Assembly (NCBI GenBank): GCA_964447175.1
Contig: CAYURP010000006.1
Coordinates: 1 to 64,000 of the forward strand
Source of the DNA: CAYURP01 sp964447175
GTDB taxonomy: Bacteria > Zixibacteria > MSB-5A5 > SM23-73-2
Reading direction: 5' to 3'
Length of the DNA stretch: 64,000 nt
Part shown: positions 32,932 to 41,307 of the stretch, one piece after another
Layout: each line of letters begins with the position of its first letter
How positions within the stretch are numbered: position 1 is the stretch's first letter
Program-made: the position numbers and the translations under genes
Notes under the pieces: generated by a model
Seen by the model: only the letters and a program-made list of their open reading frames with translations
The model's database searches: none
Told to the model about the DNA's origin: nothing

Positions 32932-35139
32932 CTATGTTGACCTTTTTCTTAGTAAGTACTTGCTAAATTCAGGTCCAGTAGAATATGCATAGAAACCTGT
33001 AGCCGAGTATCCTCTATCAACAGCCGAACATACCTTATGGAAAACTAACTGTGCTATCGGCATTGTGGTATAAAGCACAATTGGAATAGATCCAAGGTTG
33101 CTTAATTCTAAGGTAATGGTACCCTTGAAGCCTGGTGCGACGTGAGTAGCAGTGGCGATAACAAGGCCCACACGACCAAAAGATGACTTACCTATAACAT
33201 AAGCCATAACATCAGGAGGCAATGAAATATACTCCAATGTACTACCTAAGACAAACTCATTGGGATGCAGCACTATTTCACCATCTGGCCTAAGCTGGAT
33301 TCTTTCTTGAAATTCATAAACATTAACTTTCTCATCCTTTTCACAGATTTCCCGAAAATTAAGAGATTCCAACCTAGTTCTTCTCATAACGATGAAAACA
33401 TTTCCTAGTGTCAAATCCACGGATGCCCCTGCAATCTGGCATTGGTCTAACAAAGGCGTAATGATTAACGATTTATCTAGGTCCTCCACCATCATCAATT
33501 TAACAATCTCTCTTTTACCCAATACACCTGTCCTAGGTATGTTGAAGTCCTTCGACAAAAGACTGTTATGTTCTACGTATGCCTTTTTATTTCCATTTTC
33601 TTTTGGTTTGTGTAATTGAGAGAAATTACTAAGCTCAATTGCTCTGAGTGAGTGACGACAGAGAATATTCAATTCATTGTAGTAACTTTCTAGATCCTTT
33701 TGAAAATCGAATAGTTCCTTGTTTTCACTTTTAATTCGCTCAATAATATCCATCCAGTATAGCCAAGTTGCATTGAGTATTTCTCGAATATCAAATACTT
33801 CTGGTTTTTCAATTGGCTGTTTGCCCAAGATTTCACACGGTGGGATACGGGATTTCAGATATTTCGCTCCAAGGAAAATTTTCTCAGTGAAACGCAAGCA
33901 GTTCTTTTCAGGGATTTTCCGTCTTATTTTTTCTCTTAATATATCTAGTGCATTTGAAATAGATTCTTCAATAATGGATAAAGCCATCTTATCAAGTATT
34001 TCCTTACGTTGTTCTGATGTCAATTTTGGTTTATCCATATCAGGTTTTATATAGTTGACCACATTAGTATTGGCTAGCTCCGAATCACTCCTTGTCATTT
34101 CATAAATTCTTTTCAGAATCGTATTCTCGGCAGGAGTCAACTTATTCTTGGTCCTTTCTAGTAAATCTTTCTCAAACCCTCCTTCAGATCCGTTTATCTC
34201 TGAGGCAATCTCAGCTAATCTCGTATAATTTGGAGGATAAGGAGAGTCTGGTGGTCTAGGTACAAGCGAGAAAAGCTCTTTAGCAGAAAGATAGAACCCT
34301 ATTCCAAAGAATCTTGCCGCTGTTATATCAGCGGTAAGTTCACGCAACCAATATCGTATTGAGATGAAAAGTTTTTCGTTTATTCTAGTGGAATAGTAGA
34401 TTTCTGCTAATAAAGGAGGCCATTGGTCAGACGCCGGATCCAACTTCCTTGCTACTTCAATCCAACTTTTGACTTTAGTTTCTGGTATTGATACCGCTTT
34501 TACAACATCAGGTGATCTTGATATTCGATATTCTGGATTATCAGGATCTATGTCGAAATAGTGTGCTAATTCATGTGCCAAAATAACCAGGGCAAGAATA
34601 TTGTCACGTTCAATCACAGGAAAAGATATAACAGCTATCCGGTTAGGCATATGTTTAAAGAAATCATTTGCCTCTTCTTCATTAACAAAAAACAAGATTG
34701 TCTTCAGTTCATTTTTCAGATTCAGGTAAGAGAAATTAAATTCCCACTGCGGGTAAAAAATGAATATATCATTGGAGGATTCAGGGAAACGTGCCTTCAT
34801 TAAGAATTCAAAGGGTAAGATCACTTCTGACCTAGTCCTCTCAAAGCAAAACGCTTCTATGTATTCTAAGTATGAATACAAGGTTGCAGCTGAATCTCCA
34901 ATTCTTCGAGCTACGGCTTCTAATGACTTTCTGTCCTTAATTCCATCTACCCATTCCTTGGCTCGTTGATACAATAATGCATGTAACCTATGTGCGCTTT
35001 TTATAAATAGATTGACGAGTTTTTCCCCTGACTGAGAAGGGAATCTTTCCATAGAAAGTCCCTGTAATCTATCTGTTAGCGTTCTTAATCTAACACCAAC
35101 AGAATAGAATAAAGGATCTGGTCCTTTTGTTGAACTCAT
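32932..35139 (-). CDS. Zinc-metalloprotease fused to a dCTP-deaminase/dUTPase-like domain
   Basis: The 735-residue protein has two recognisable parts. Residues 1-530 are mainly helical and hold 'LVILAHELAHYFDID' (His189, Glu190, His193) followed by 'YWLRELTADITAARFFG' (Glu267, Asp271), the HExxH and ExxxD pattern of gluzincin-type zinc proteases. Residues about 538-735 match dCTP deaminase: 'REIVKLM...IAGASVDLTLGNVFIVM', 'HPNEFVLGSTLEYISLPPDVMAYVIGKSSFGRVGL', 'HVAPGFKGTITLELSN'. The proton-shuttle Glu (TLELSN, Glu678), Ser652/Ser653 and Arg656 are kept, while the usual Arg of 'GRSS' is Lys651. Some phage-defence enzymes use such domains to deplete dCTP; the protease fusion here is unfamiliar to me. 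It follows the 153-residue gene by 28 bp. Confidence 0.8.
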   Translation of the reverse strand: MSSTKGPDPLFYSVGVRLRTLTDRLQGLSMERFPSQSGEKLVNLFIKSAHRLHALLYQRAKEWVDGIKDRKSLEAVARRIGDSAATLYSYLEYIEAFCFERTRSEVILPFEFLMKARFPESSNDIFIFYPQWEFNFSYLNLKNELKTILFFVNEEEANDFFKHMPNRIAVISFPVIERDNILALVILAHELAHYFDIDPDNPEYRISRSPDVVKAVSIPETKVKSWIEVARKLDPASDQWPPLLAEIYYSTRINEKLFISIRYWLRELTADITAARFFGIGFYLSAKELFSLVPRPPDSPYPPNYTRLAEIASEINGSEGGFEKDLLERTKNKLTPAENTILKRIYEMTRSDSELANTNVVNYIKPDMDKPKLTSEQRKEILDKMALSIIEESISNALDILREKIRRKIPEKNCLRFTEKIFLGAKYLKSRIPPCEILGKQPIEKPEVFDIREILNATWLYWMDIIERIKSENKELFDFQKDLESYYNELNILCRHSLRAIELSNFSQLHKPKENGNKKAYVEHNSLLSKDFNIPRTGVLGKREIVKLMMVEDLDKSLIITPLLDQCQIAGASVDLTLGNVFIVMRRTRLESLNFREICEKDEKVNVYEFQERIQLRPDGEIVLHPNEFVLGSTLEYISLPPDVMAYVIGKSSFGRVGLVIATATHVAPGFKGTITLELSNLGSIPIVLYTTMPIAQLVFHKVCSAVDRGYSATGFYAYSTGPEFSKYLLRKRST

Positions 35140-35167
35140 ACTTTTGGGTGGGTGCTAAATACTGAAC

Positions 35168-35629
35168 TTACACAGAGTAAGTGCTTTCATAAGCTTGCTG
35201 ATCTGCTTTGTCTCCTAAAGCTTTAAAAAAGGAAGCAACTTCAGCTACTGATTCCATATCACTATTTGTAATGGGTTTAGAATCCTTTAGGTTTTCCAAA
35301 ATCTCTCGGTAGCTATTTAATCTCTTTTTAAACTCATCCAAATCATTGGGGATAGTGACACTCATAACTGAAAAAATCTCAATCGCTAGAGCGAGCGCTG
35401 TAGCTGTAGAAATCCTAGTATACGCATGGGCAAAAGAGAATCTCTCAGGGGAATTAATCGTATCAAATCCCGTTAGAATCGAATTTAAGAATCGCTGAGA
35501 TTGCTCAACTATGTTCTTGTCTTCGGGTGTCAGCTGTAAAGATATACCTTTCATGTACGGTTTCAATAAAGCATGCAAAGCATCCGCCACGTAACCCCAA
35601 AATAAGAGATCAATTTTTCTTTGTGCCAT
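35168..35629 (-). CDS. Helical protein upstream of the protease-dCTP deaminase fusion
   Basis: This 153-residue, all-helical protein ('IDLLFWGYVADALHALLKPYMKGI', 'FLNSILTGFDTINSPERFSFAHAYTRISTATALALAIEIFSVM', 'FKKRLNSYREILENLKD') has no membrane anchor or recognised domain. AGGAGG lies six bases before ATG 35629. It is 28 bp from the fusion gene, so the two form a two-gene unit driven by the promoter at 35737-35766. Small helical partners of this kind often gate or sense for a larger effector; that is inference. It could equally be a stabilising subunit. Confidence 0.7.
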   Translation of the reverse strand: MAQRKIDLLFWGYVADALHALLKPYMKGISLQLTPEDKNIVEQSQRFLNSILTGFDTINSPERFSFAHAYTRISTATALALAIEIFSVMSVTIPNDLDEFKKRLNSYREILENLKDSKPITNSDMESVAEVASFFKALGDKADQQAYESTYSV

Positions 35630-35736
35630 ACTTCCCTCCTCTAATATTATAAATACTTATAATAATATCGTCAATAATTATCAATTTCTTTGACCTAATA
35701 TGAGGACCCAGTTTCCTACTTACCTCTTTCTTAATA

Positions 35737-35766
35737 ATAGTAAGTTTTTTGTATTACACTTGTCAA
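35737..35766 (-). promoter_or_regulatory. Predicted promoter of the protease-dCTP deaminase cassette
   Basis: Minus-strand TTGACA (35766-35761), 18 bp, TACTAT (35742-35737). The -35 box overlaps that of the divergent etfB promoter, so the two cannot easily fire at the same time. The leader to ATG 35629 is about 100 nt. Confidence 0.55.
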
Positions 35767-35787
35767 GTAAAATTTTCATTATATAAA
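35760..35787 (+). promoter_or_regulatory. Predicted promoter of etfB
   Basis: Plus-strand TTGTCA (35760-35765), 16 bp, TATAAA (35782-35787), with a leader of about 110 nt to GTG 35903. It shares bases 35761-35765 with the -35 box of the divergent cassette. Confidence 0.45.
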
Positions 35788-35902
35788 ATAAAATTATAAT
35801 GGATTTTTCAATTAATTAAAAGTATTTTCAACAGATTTCACTTGATTTCAGGTGAAAAGTGAGTTAAAATATGAATCCAATTTGTGAAAAAGGAGGAAAA
35901 AA

Positions 35903-36700
35903 GTGAATATTGTTGTCTGCCTTAAACAGGTGCCCGACACGGAGACAAAAATCCAGCTCAAGGAGGACGGATCCGGAATTGTGGAGCAGGGGATAAAATA
36001 CGTGGTCAACCCCTATGATGAGTATGCGGTGGAGGAGGGCATAAAACTGAAGGAAAAATTCGGCGGCGAGGTTACAATTGTTTGTATGGGATCAGATAGA
36101 GCCACCGAATCTATAAGAACCGCATTAGCTATGGGTGCCGATAAGGGTTTGCATCTGAACGATCCTCTGTTTGAGGGATCTGACAGCTACGCTACTGCAA
36201 AAATTCTGGCTAAGGCTATATCTCAATTATCCTATGATATAATACTCACGGGAAAACAGGCAGTGGACTGGGACAACTCCCAGGTATTTTCATACCTGGC
36301 TGAATTTTTGAACCTGCCTCAGGTTTCAGTGGTGGTGGGGCTGGAAGTGGCATCTGATTCTAAATCAGCAACTGCTAAAAGGGAATCAGAAGGTGGTGAA
36401 AAGGAGATAATCGAGCTTCCATTACCAGCAATAATCGCCTGCCAGAAGGATCTGAACACGCCCCGATTTCCCTCACTCCCTGGGATAATGAAAGCCAAGA
36501 AAAAAGAGATCAAAAAATTGGGCTTGGCTGATCTGGGATTGACCCCGGATGAGGTTGGAATAAAGGGCTCTAAGGTGAAGATATCAAATTATGCCCTTCC
36601 TCCTGAAAGGAAAGCAGGTAAAATCATCGAGGGTGAGGAACCACAGGAAATATGCGAGAAACTGGTCAAACTGCTTCGTGAAGAGGCTAAGATAATTTAA
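35903..36700 (+). CDS. etfB: Electron transfer flavoprotein beta subunit
   Basis: The 265-residue protein starts at GTG 35903 behind AAAGGAGG. It shows 'MNIVVCLKQVPDTETKIQL', 'VVNPYDEYAVEEGIKLKEK', 'VTIVCMGSDRATESIRTALAMGADKGLHL' and 'DIILTGKQAVDWDNSQVF', the ETF-beta AMP/FAD-binding fold. With EtfA it carries electrons from acyl-CoA or other dehydrogenases. The following etfA and the FeS membrane protein (one base from etfA) form one operon. No bifurcating partner dehydrogenase is nearby. Confidence 0.95.
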   Translation: MNIVVCLKQVPDTETKIQLKEDGSGIVEQGIKYVVNPYDEYAVEEGIKLKEKFGGEVTIVCMGSDRATESIRTALAMGADKGLHLNDPLFEGSDSYATAKILAKAISQLSYDIILTGKQAVDWDNSQVFSYLAEFLNLPQVSVVVGLEVASDSKSATAKRESEGGEKEIIELPLPAIIACQKDLNTPRFPSLPGIMKAKKKEIKKLGLADLGLTPDEVGIKGSKVKISNYALPPERKAGKIIEGEEPQEICEKLVKLLREEAKII

Positions 36701-36724
36701 TAGATTTCTAAGAGAGGATTTAAA

Positions 36725-37720
36725 ATGTCTATCTGGATAATTGCAGAACTTAAGGAGAAAAAATTAAAAAAGGTCGCCTTGGAGCTTTTAAGCTTAGGTA
36801 AAAAGTTAAATGAAAAAAAGGAAACAGAAGTTTGTGCTGTTCTTCCTGGCTTTGAGATAGAGGGTTTAGCTCCACAGATGGGACATTATGGTGCGGATAA
36901 AGTCTTTCTTTTAGACGATGAGATTTTAAAAAACTATTCCACTGAGGGTTATTCCAAAGCCATTGCGGATTTAGTTAAGGAGCACAACCCGGAGATTCTA
37001 TTAGGAGGTACCACTGCTCAGGGAAAGGACTTGCTTCCCAGGGTGGCAGCAAAGCTGGATACTGGTCTGGCATCGGATTGCATAAGTGTGGATTTGAGCT
37101 CAGATGGAAAACTTCTCTGCATTAGACCAATGTATGCTGGCAAGGTCAGGGTTCAGGCAATCATCCCCGATTCTTTACCTCAGATGGCATCCTTAAGACC
37201 AAATGTAGTTGCGGTTAGCCCGCCGGATGAGTCCAAGTCTGCAGAGATCATCAAGGTTAAGCCCAATGTCACAGATCAGGACATAAGAGCAAAGATCAAG
37301 GAGGTCTTAAAAGAAGCAGGTGAGAAAATTGACATAACCGAAGCAGAAGCCATAGTCTCCGGCGGAAGGGCTATGAAAGAGGCAGACAATTTCAAAATAC
37401 TGGAGGAGCTGGCTCAGGTATTAGGGGGGAAAGCCACTGTAGGTGCATCCCGGGCAGCAGTGGACGCTGGATTTGCCCCTCACGATATACAGGTGGGGCA
37501 GACAGGAAAGGTGGTCAACCCCAATCTTTACATAGCCTGCGGCATATCCGGTGCCATTCAGCATCTGGCTGGAATGATCACCTCCAAATGCATCGTGGCT
37601 ATAAACAAGGATCCGGATGCTCCTATTTTTCAAAAAGCAGACTATGGCGTGGTGGGCGATCTTTTCAAAGTAATCCCCATCCTGACCGAAACCATTAAGA
37701 AACTAAAAGCCCAGGAATAA
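36725..37720 (+). CDS. etfA: Electron transfer flavoprotein alpha subunit
   Basis: The 331-residue protein carries the EtfA FAD signature in its C-terminal half: 'AEAIVSGGRAMKEADNFKILEELAQVLGGKATVGASRAAVDAGFAPHDIQVGQTGKVVNPNLYIACGISGAIQHLAGM', with 'INKDPDAPIFQKADYGVVGDLFKVIPIL' at the end. The N-terminal domain ('GHYGADKVFLLDDEIL') is the ETF alpha/beta fold. It binds FAD and pairs with EtfB. The gap to etfB is 24 bp, and the FeS quinone reductase starts one base after its stop. Confidence 0.95.
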   Translation: MSIWIIAELKEKKLKKVALELLSLGKKLNEKKETEVCAVLPGFEIEGLAPQMGHYGADKVFLLDDEILKNYSTEGYSKAIADLVKEHNPEILLGGTTAQGKDLLPRVAAKLDTGLASDCISVDLSSDGKLLCIRPMYAGKVRVQAIIPDSLPQMASLRPNVVAVSPPDESKSAEIIKVKPNVTDQDIRAKIKEVLKEAGEKIDITEAEAIVSGGRAMKEADNFKILEELAQVLGGKATVGASRAAVDAGFAPHDIQVGQTGKVVNPNLYIACGISGAIQHLAGMITSKCIVAINKDPDAPIFQKADYGVVGDLFKVIPILTETIKKLKAQE

Positions 37721-37721
37721 A

Positions 37722-39737
37722 ATGGAACCTACCCGGGAGATATTCTGGAACGTAGGCCACGTCAATCTGGCCGTTTATCTTATTTCGCTTATAGCAATCA
37801 TTATCCTGATCCTGGGTATAAGAAAAAGAATAAAGCTCTGGAAATTAGGTAAACCTGAACTCAGAACCGACCAGATCTGGAAAAGGATAAAATCGGTTTT
37901 GTGGTTTGGGTTCGGGCATAGCCGCACACTTAAGGAGCTCTATCCCGGAATTTTCCATTTCCTCCTTTTCTGGGGATTTGTCATCCTGTTTTTAGGCACC
38001 CTTATCATCTTCCTGCAGGAGGATATTTTCTCCCCGATTTTCAACTATTTCTTTTTCCACGGAAATTTCTACCTCTGGTTTTCTTTTATACTTGACCTTT
38101 TTGGTGGTTTAGCCATAATCGGGGTGCTTCTGGCCCTGTATCGAAGATATATAATCAGACCAGAAAGACTGGATAATATCCTAGACGATGCTGCCACACT
38201 CATTCTGTTACTTTTAATTCTTGTTACCGGTTTTCTTGTCGAGGGGTTCAGGATTGCATCGGAATTCCCGGGATTCGAACGCTGGTCTTTTGTGGGGTGG
38301 TCATTTGCCAAAATCATTGACACCTTTGGCATGGGCGGAGCACAGGCGCTGGTGTGGCATAAGGTCATGTGGTGGATTCATTTTGCATTTGCCACGATCT
38401 TCATCGTCTATATTGCCTATTCCAAGCTGTTTCATATCTTAGCTTCGTCCCTGACCCAGTTTTTCAGGTCACTGGGACCTAAGGGAGCTTTGAAGCCCAT
38501 ACCGGATATGGAAAACCAGGAGACCTTCGGCGTATCCAAAGTGGAGCAGTTTACCTGGCGCCAGCTTCTGGATGCCGATGGCTGCACCCGCTGCGGAAGA
38601 TGCCAGGACAACTGCCCGGCATTTCTTTCCGAAAAACCACTTTCACCCAAAAAGATCATTCAGGATTTAAAATCAAATCTTTTAGAAACATCTCAAATCC
38701 TCTCACAGAAAACATCTGAACCCGAAGAAAAAAGACCAGCCTTGATCGGCAAATCCATATCAGAAGACGAGCTCTGGGCCTGTACCACCTGCTATGCCTG
38801 CCAGGAAGCCTGTCCGGTATTTGTGGAACAGGTGCCGACCATCGTGGATATGCGACGGTATCTGGTTCTGATGGAGGCCAGGTTTCCCCAGGAGGTCACC
38901 CAGGTCTTCAAAAATATGGAGACCAACTACAACCCCTGGGCAATTGGCTTTGCCACCCGGGCTGATTGGGCCAAAGGCTTAGGGGTAAAGACCCTGGCTG
39001 AGGTTAAAAATGTAGACATCCTGTACTGGGTGGGGTGTGCTGGCTCATTTGACGACAGAAACAAAAAGATATCCCGGGCAATGGTCAAAATACTACAAAA
39101 AGCCGGGGTGAACTTCGGAATCTTAGGGACCGAGGAGCTCTGCTGCGGTGAAACCGCGAGAAGAATAGGAAACGAATACTTAGCCCAGATTCTGATCCAG
39201 CAGAACATCGAGAACCTGAAAAAATACGGAGTTAAAAAGATACTTACCGCCTGCCCCCATGGATACAACACCTTCAAGAACGAATATCCCTTATTCGGTG
39301 CGGAGTTTGAGGTAATGCACCATACTGAGTTCATCCGGGATTTAATTAAAAATGAAAAATTAAAAATTAAAAAAGAAATAAAAGATAAACTGGTGTATCA
39401 CGATTCCTGCTATCTGGGAAGATATAATAATATTTATGATTCGCCCAGAGAGATATTGTCTAAAATAGCAGCAGGTGAAATCGTCGAGATGGAGAGGAGA
39501 AGGAATAAAAGCTTTTGCTGTGGTGCGGGCGGGGGAAGAATGTGGATGGAGGAAACCTTAGGCAAAAGGATAAACCAGATGCGGGTCAAGCAGGCAGATG
39601 AAGCCGGTGCGGAAACTATAGTTTCCGCCTGCCCCTATTGTTTGACCATGCTCTCAGACGGGATAAAGGAGATAAACTTAGAGGAAAAGATGAGCGCGCT
39701 GGATTTAGCGGAGGTAGTAGAACAGGCGCTCGAATAA
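37722..39737 (+). CDS. Membrane ETF:(mena)quinone oxidoreductase with heme b and FeS domains (EMO/HdrD-like)
   Basis: The 671-residue protein has an N-terminal NarI-like membrane domain of about six helices with His residues ('FGFGHSRTLKELYPGIFHFLLF', 'KVMWWIHFAFATIFIVYI') for heme b. Two [4Fe4S] motifs follow, 'CTRCGRCQDNCPA' and 'CTTCYACQEACPV', then two CCG domains ('GCAGSFDDRN...ELCCGETARRIG', 'HDSCYLGRYNN...SFCCGAGGGRMWMEE') as in HdrD. This layout matches the ETF:methylmenaquinone oxidoreductase of syntrophic fatty-acid degraders. It would take electrons from ETF and reduce quinone in the membrane. It is one base from etfA. Confidence 0.92.
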   Translation: MEPTREIFWNVGHVNLAVYLISLIAIIILILGIRKRIKLWKLGKPELRTDQIWKRIKSVLWFGFGHSRTLKELYPGIFHFLLFWGFVILFLGTLIIFLQEDIFSPIFNYFFFHGNFYLWFSFILDLFGGLAIIGVLLALYRRYIIRPERLDNILDDAATLILLLLILVTGFLVEGFRIASEFPGFERWSFVGWSFAKIIDTFGMGGAQALVWHKVMWWIHFAFATIFIVYIAYSKLFHILASSLTQFFRSLGPKGALKPIPDMENQETFGVSKVEQFTWRQLLDADGCTRCGRCQDNCPAFLSEKPLSPKKIIQDLKSNLLETSQILSQKTSEPEEKRPALIGKSISEDELWACTTCYACQEACPVFVEQVPTIVDMRRYLVLMEARFPQEVTQVFKNMETNYNPWAIGFATRADWAKGLGVKTLAEVKNVDILYWVGCAGSFDDRNKKISRAMVKILQKAGVNFGILGTEELCCGETARRIGNEYLAQILIQQNIENLKKYGVKKILTACPHGYNTFKNEYPLFGAEFEVMHHTEFIRDLIKNEKLKIKKEIKDKLVYHDSCYLGRYNNIYDSPREILSKIAAGEIVEMERRRNKSFCCGAGGGRMWMEETLGKRINQMRVKQADEAGAETIVSACPYCLTMLSDGIKEINLEEKMSALDLAEVVEQALE

Positions 39738-39835
39738 ACCGTTAAACCATTAAACCTTTAACCATTCAATTCTTAAACTATCATACTGTTGAGCCTTAAA
39801 CCTTATGACTCTTAGACTTTTAAGCCTTTACAGAG
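39738..39835. repeat. TTAAAC/CCTTTAA-rich low-complexity stretch after the etf operon
   Basis: Short words such as CCGTTAAACCATTAAACC and CCTTTAACCATT recur with small changes from 39738 to about 39835. The same vocabulary appears in the mutM insert (41660-41730) and before zinc-ribbon gene 30418 (30607-30650). No terminator hairpin was found after 39737. Confidence 0.45.
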
Positions 39836-39927
39836 GAATCCAGACTGTTTTAGTCAACTTTTTCAAATAAAAGAACAAAGAATCCGTTTTTATTGGATAA
39901 ACAAATGTTTTACAAAAGAGGTAATTG

Positions 39928-40164
39928 ATGAGCGAGAAAAAGATAACCAAGGATATGACCTTTGGTCAGGTCTTAAAGGACTACCCTCAGGTCGCTCCGA
40001 TCTTTATGAAATTCGGCATGCAATGCATCGGCTGTCACATTGCTATAAGCGAGACAATTGAGCAGGGAGCCGTAGCTCACGGGGTGGAGGTTGACGATCT
40101 GGTAAACGAGTTAAACAGCGTGTTAACACCATCTCCTGAGGAGGAAAAATCCCAGGATTCATAG
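39928..40164 (+). CDS. DUF1858 (hybrid-cluster-associated disulfide) protein
   Basis: I choose ATG 39928, one codon after the TTG that opens the longer ORF, with AGAGG at normal distance. The 78-residue protein shows 'ITKDMTFGQVLKDYPQVAPIFMKFGMQCIGCHIAISETIEQGAVAHGV', the DUF1858 pattern in which two Cys (C-x-x-C) follow 'FGM.CIGC'. The fold is a small helix bundle often found next to hybrid cluster proteins or in ScdA-type FeS repair proteins. It precedes nadA by six bases, and NadA needs an FeS cluster, so a role in redox or cluster upkeep is plausible but unproven. Confidence 0.87.
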   Translation: MSEKKITKDMTFGQVLKDYPQVAPIFMKFGMQCIGCHIAISETIEQGAVAHGVEVDDLVNELNSVLTPSPEEEKSQDS

Positions 40165-40170
40165 AAGAGT

Positions 40171-41085
40171 ATGAGTGAGAATAAGGACATAGTCGATAAG
40201 ATTCTCAAGCTCAAAAACAAAAGAAACGCCATCATCCTGGCGCACAACTACCAGATCGCCGAGGTGCAGGAGATAGCCGATTTTCTAGGCGATTCTCTGG
40301 ATTTGAGCCAGCAGGCAGCAGTAACCGATGCGGAGATTATAGTTTTCTGCGGGGTGCACTTTATGGCCGAAACCGCCAAGATATTAGCCTATGACAAGAC
40401 CGTTTTGATGCCGGACATCAATGCCGGCTGCGCCATGGCAAATATGATCACCCCCAGGCAGATGATCGAGCTGAAGAAGAAGTATCCGGATCATATTTAT
40501 GTCTGTTATGTAAACTGCACCGCCGAGACCAAAGCCGAATGCGATTACTGCTGCACCTCAGCCAACGCCATCAAGGTAATCCAGGCAATACCCCAGGATC
40601 AAAAGATCGTATTTGTGCCGGACAAGTATTTAGGCTCCTATGTGATATCCCAGACCAAGAGGGATATGGTTTTGTGGGATGGTTTTTGTCCCACTCACCG
40701 CAGAATCCTGGCAGAAAACATCTTGAAGATGAAGGCCCAGCACACCAAAGCCGAGGTTTTAGTACATCCCGAATGCATTCCGGACGTCATCGCTATGGCA
40801 GACCACGTCCTTTCCACCTCAGGAATATGCAGGCGGGCACAGGAATCAGAAGCAGAGGAGTTCATCATAGGCACCGAGATCGGAATCCTGAGCCGGCTGG
40901 AGCGGGAAAATCCGGACAAGAAATTCTATCCCGCATCCGAGCTTGCCGAATGCGAGAACATGAAATTAAATACCCTGGAGAAAATCCTCTGGTCGCTGGA
41001 AGATATGATCTATAAGGTGGAAGTGCCGGAAAAAACAGCCCTGGCAGCCAAAAGATCGATCGACAGAATGGTAGAAATAGTTTAA
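40171..41085 (+). CDS. nadA: Quinolinate synthase A
   Basis: The 304-residue enzyme has the three-fold NadA repeat: 'IILAHNYQIAEVQEIADFLGDSLDLSQQA', 'IVFCGVHFMAETAKIL', 'YVCYVNCTAETKAECDYCCTSANAIKVI', 'VLVHPECIPDVIAMADHVLSTSGICRRAQES'. The three cluster Cys are in 'GVHFMAE' context, 'VNCTAETKAE' and 'TSGIC'. It condenses iminoaspartate and dihydroxyacetone phosphate into quinolinate for NAD synthesis with a [4Fe4S] cluster. Neither nadB nor nadC is in this window. Start ATG 40171 follows the DUF1858 gene by six bases. Confidence 0.96.
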   Translation: MSENKDIVDKILKLKNKRNAIILAHNYQIAEVQEIADFLGDSLDLSQQAAVTDAEIIVFCGVHFMAETAKILAYDKTVLMPDINAGCAMANMITPRQMIELKKKYPDHIYVCYVNCTAETKAECDYCCTSANAIKVIQAIPQDQKIVFVPDKYLGSYVISQTKRDMVLWDGFCPTHRRILAENILKMKAQHTKAEVLVHPECIPDVIAMADHVLSTSGICRRAQESEAEEFIIGTEIGILSRLERENPDKKFYPASELAECENMKLNTLEKILWSLEDMIYKVEVPEKTALAAKRSIDRMVEIV

Positions 41086-41198
41086 AATTCAGTTTTTCTC
41101 CTAAAAAGTTACAAAAGAATTAGTTTATGGAAGGCATTAATACCAGGGTGTGTGATCTTTTGTGTTTTACCTTCTTAAAAAAACAAGCAGGTTCTTAG

Positions 41199-41255
41199 AA
41201 CTCACCCCCTTTTGTTCCCCCTCTCTTAGTAAGAGAGGGGGTTAGGGGGTGAGTT
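41199..41255. terminator. Long inverted repeat between nadA and mutM, possible terminator
   Basis: AACTCACCCCCT at the left pairs with AGGGGGTGAGTT at the right, and inner CCCCCTCTCTTA pairs with TAAGAGAGGGGG. The pairs nest with a small internal bulge to form a stem of over 20 bp. Only a short T run follows on the plus strand, so it may be a repeat that also halts transcription rather than a standard terminator. Similar 'CTCACCCCCT...GGGGGTGAG' words occur between genes in many bacterial genomes. Confidence 0.6.
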
Positions 41256-41307
41256 TTCAGGATATCATCCCACCTAAGTTAAATGAGACTTTTTTTTATC
41301 TGAAATT

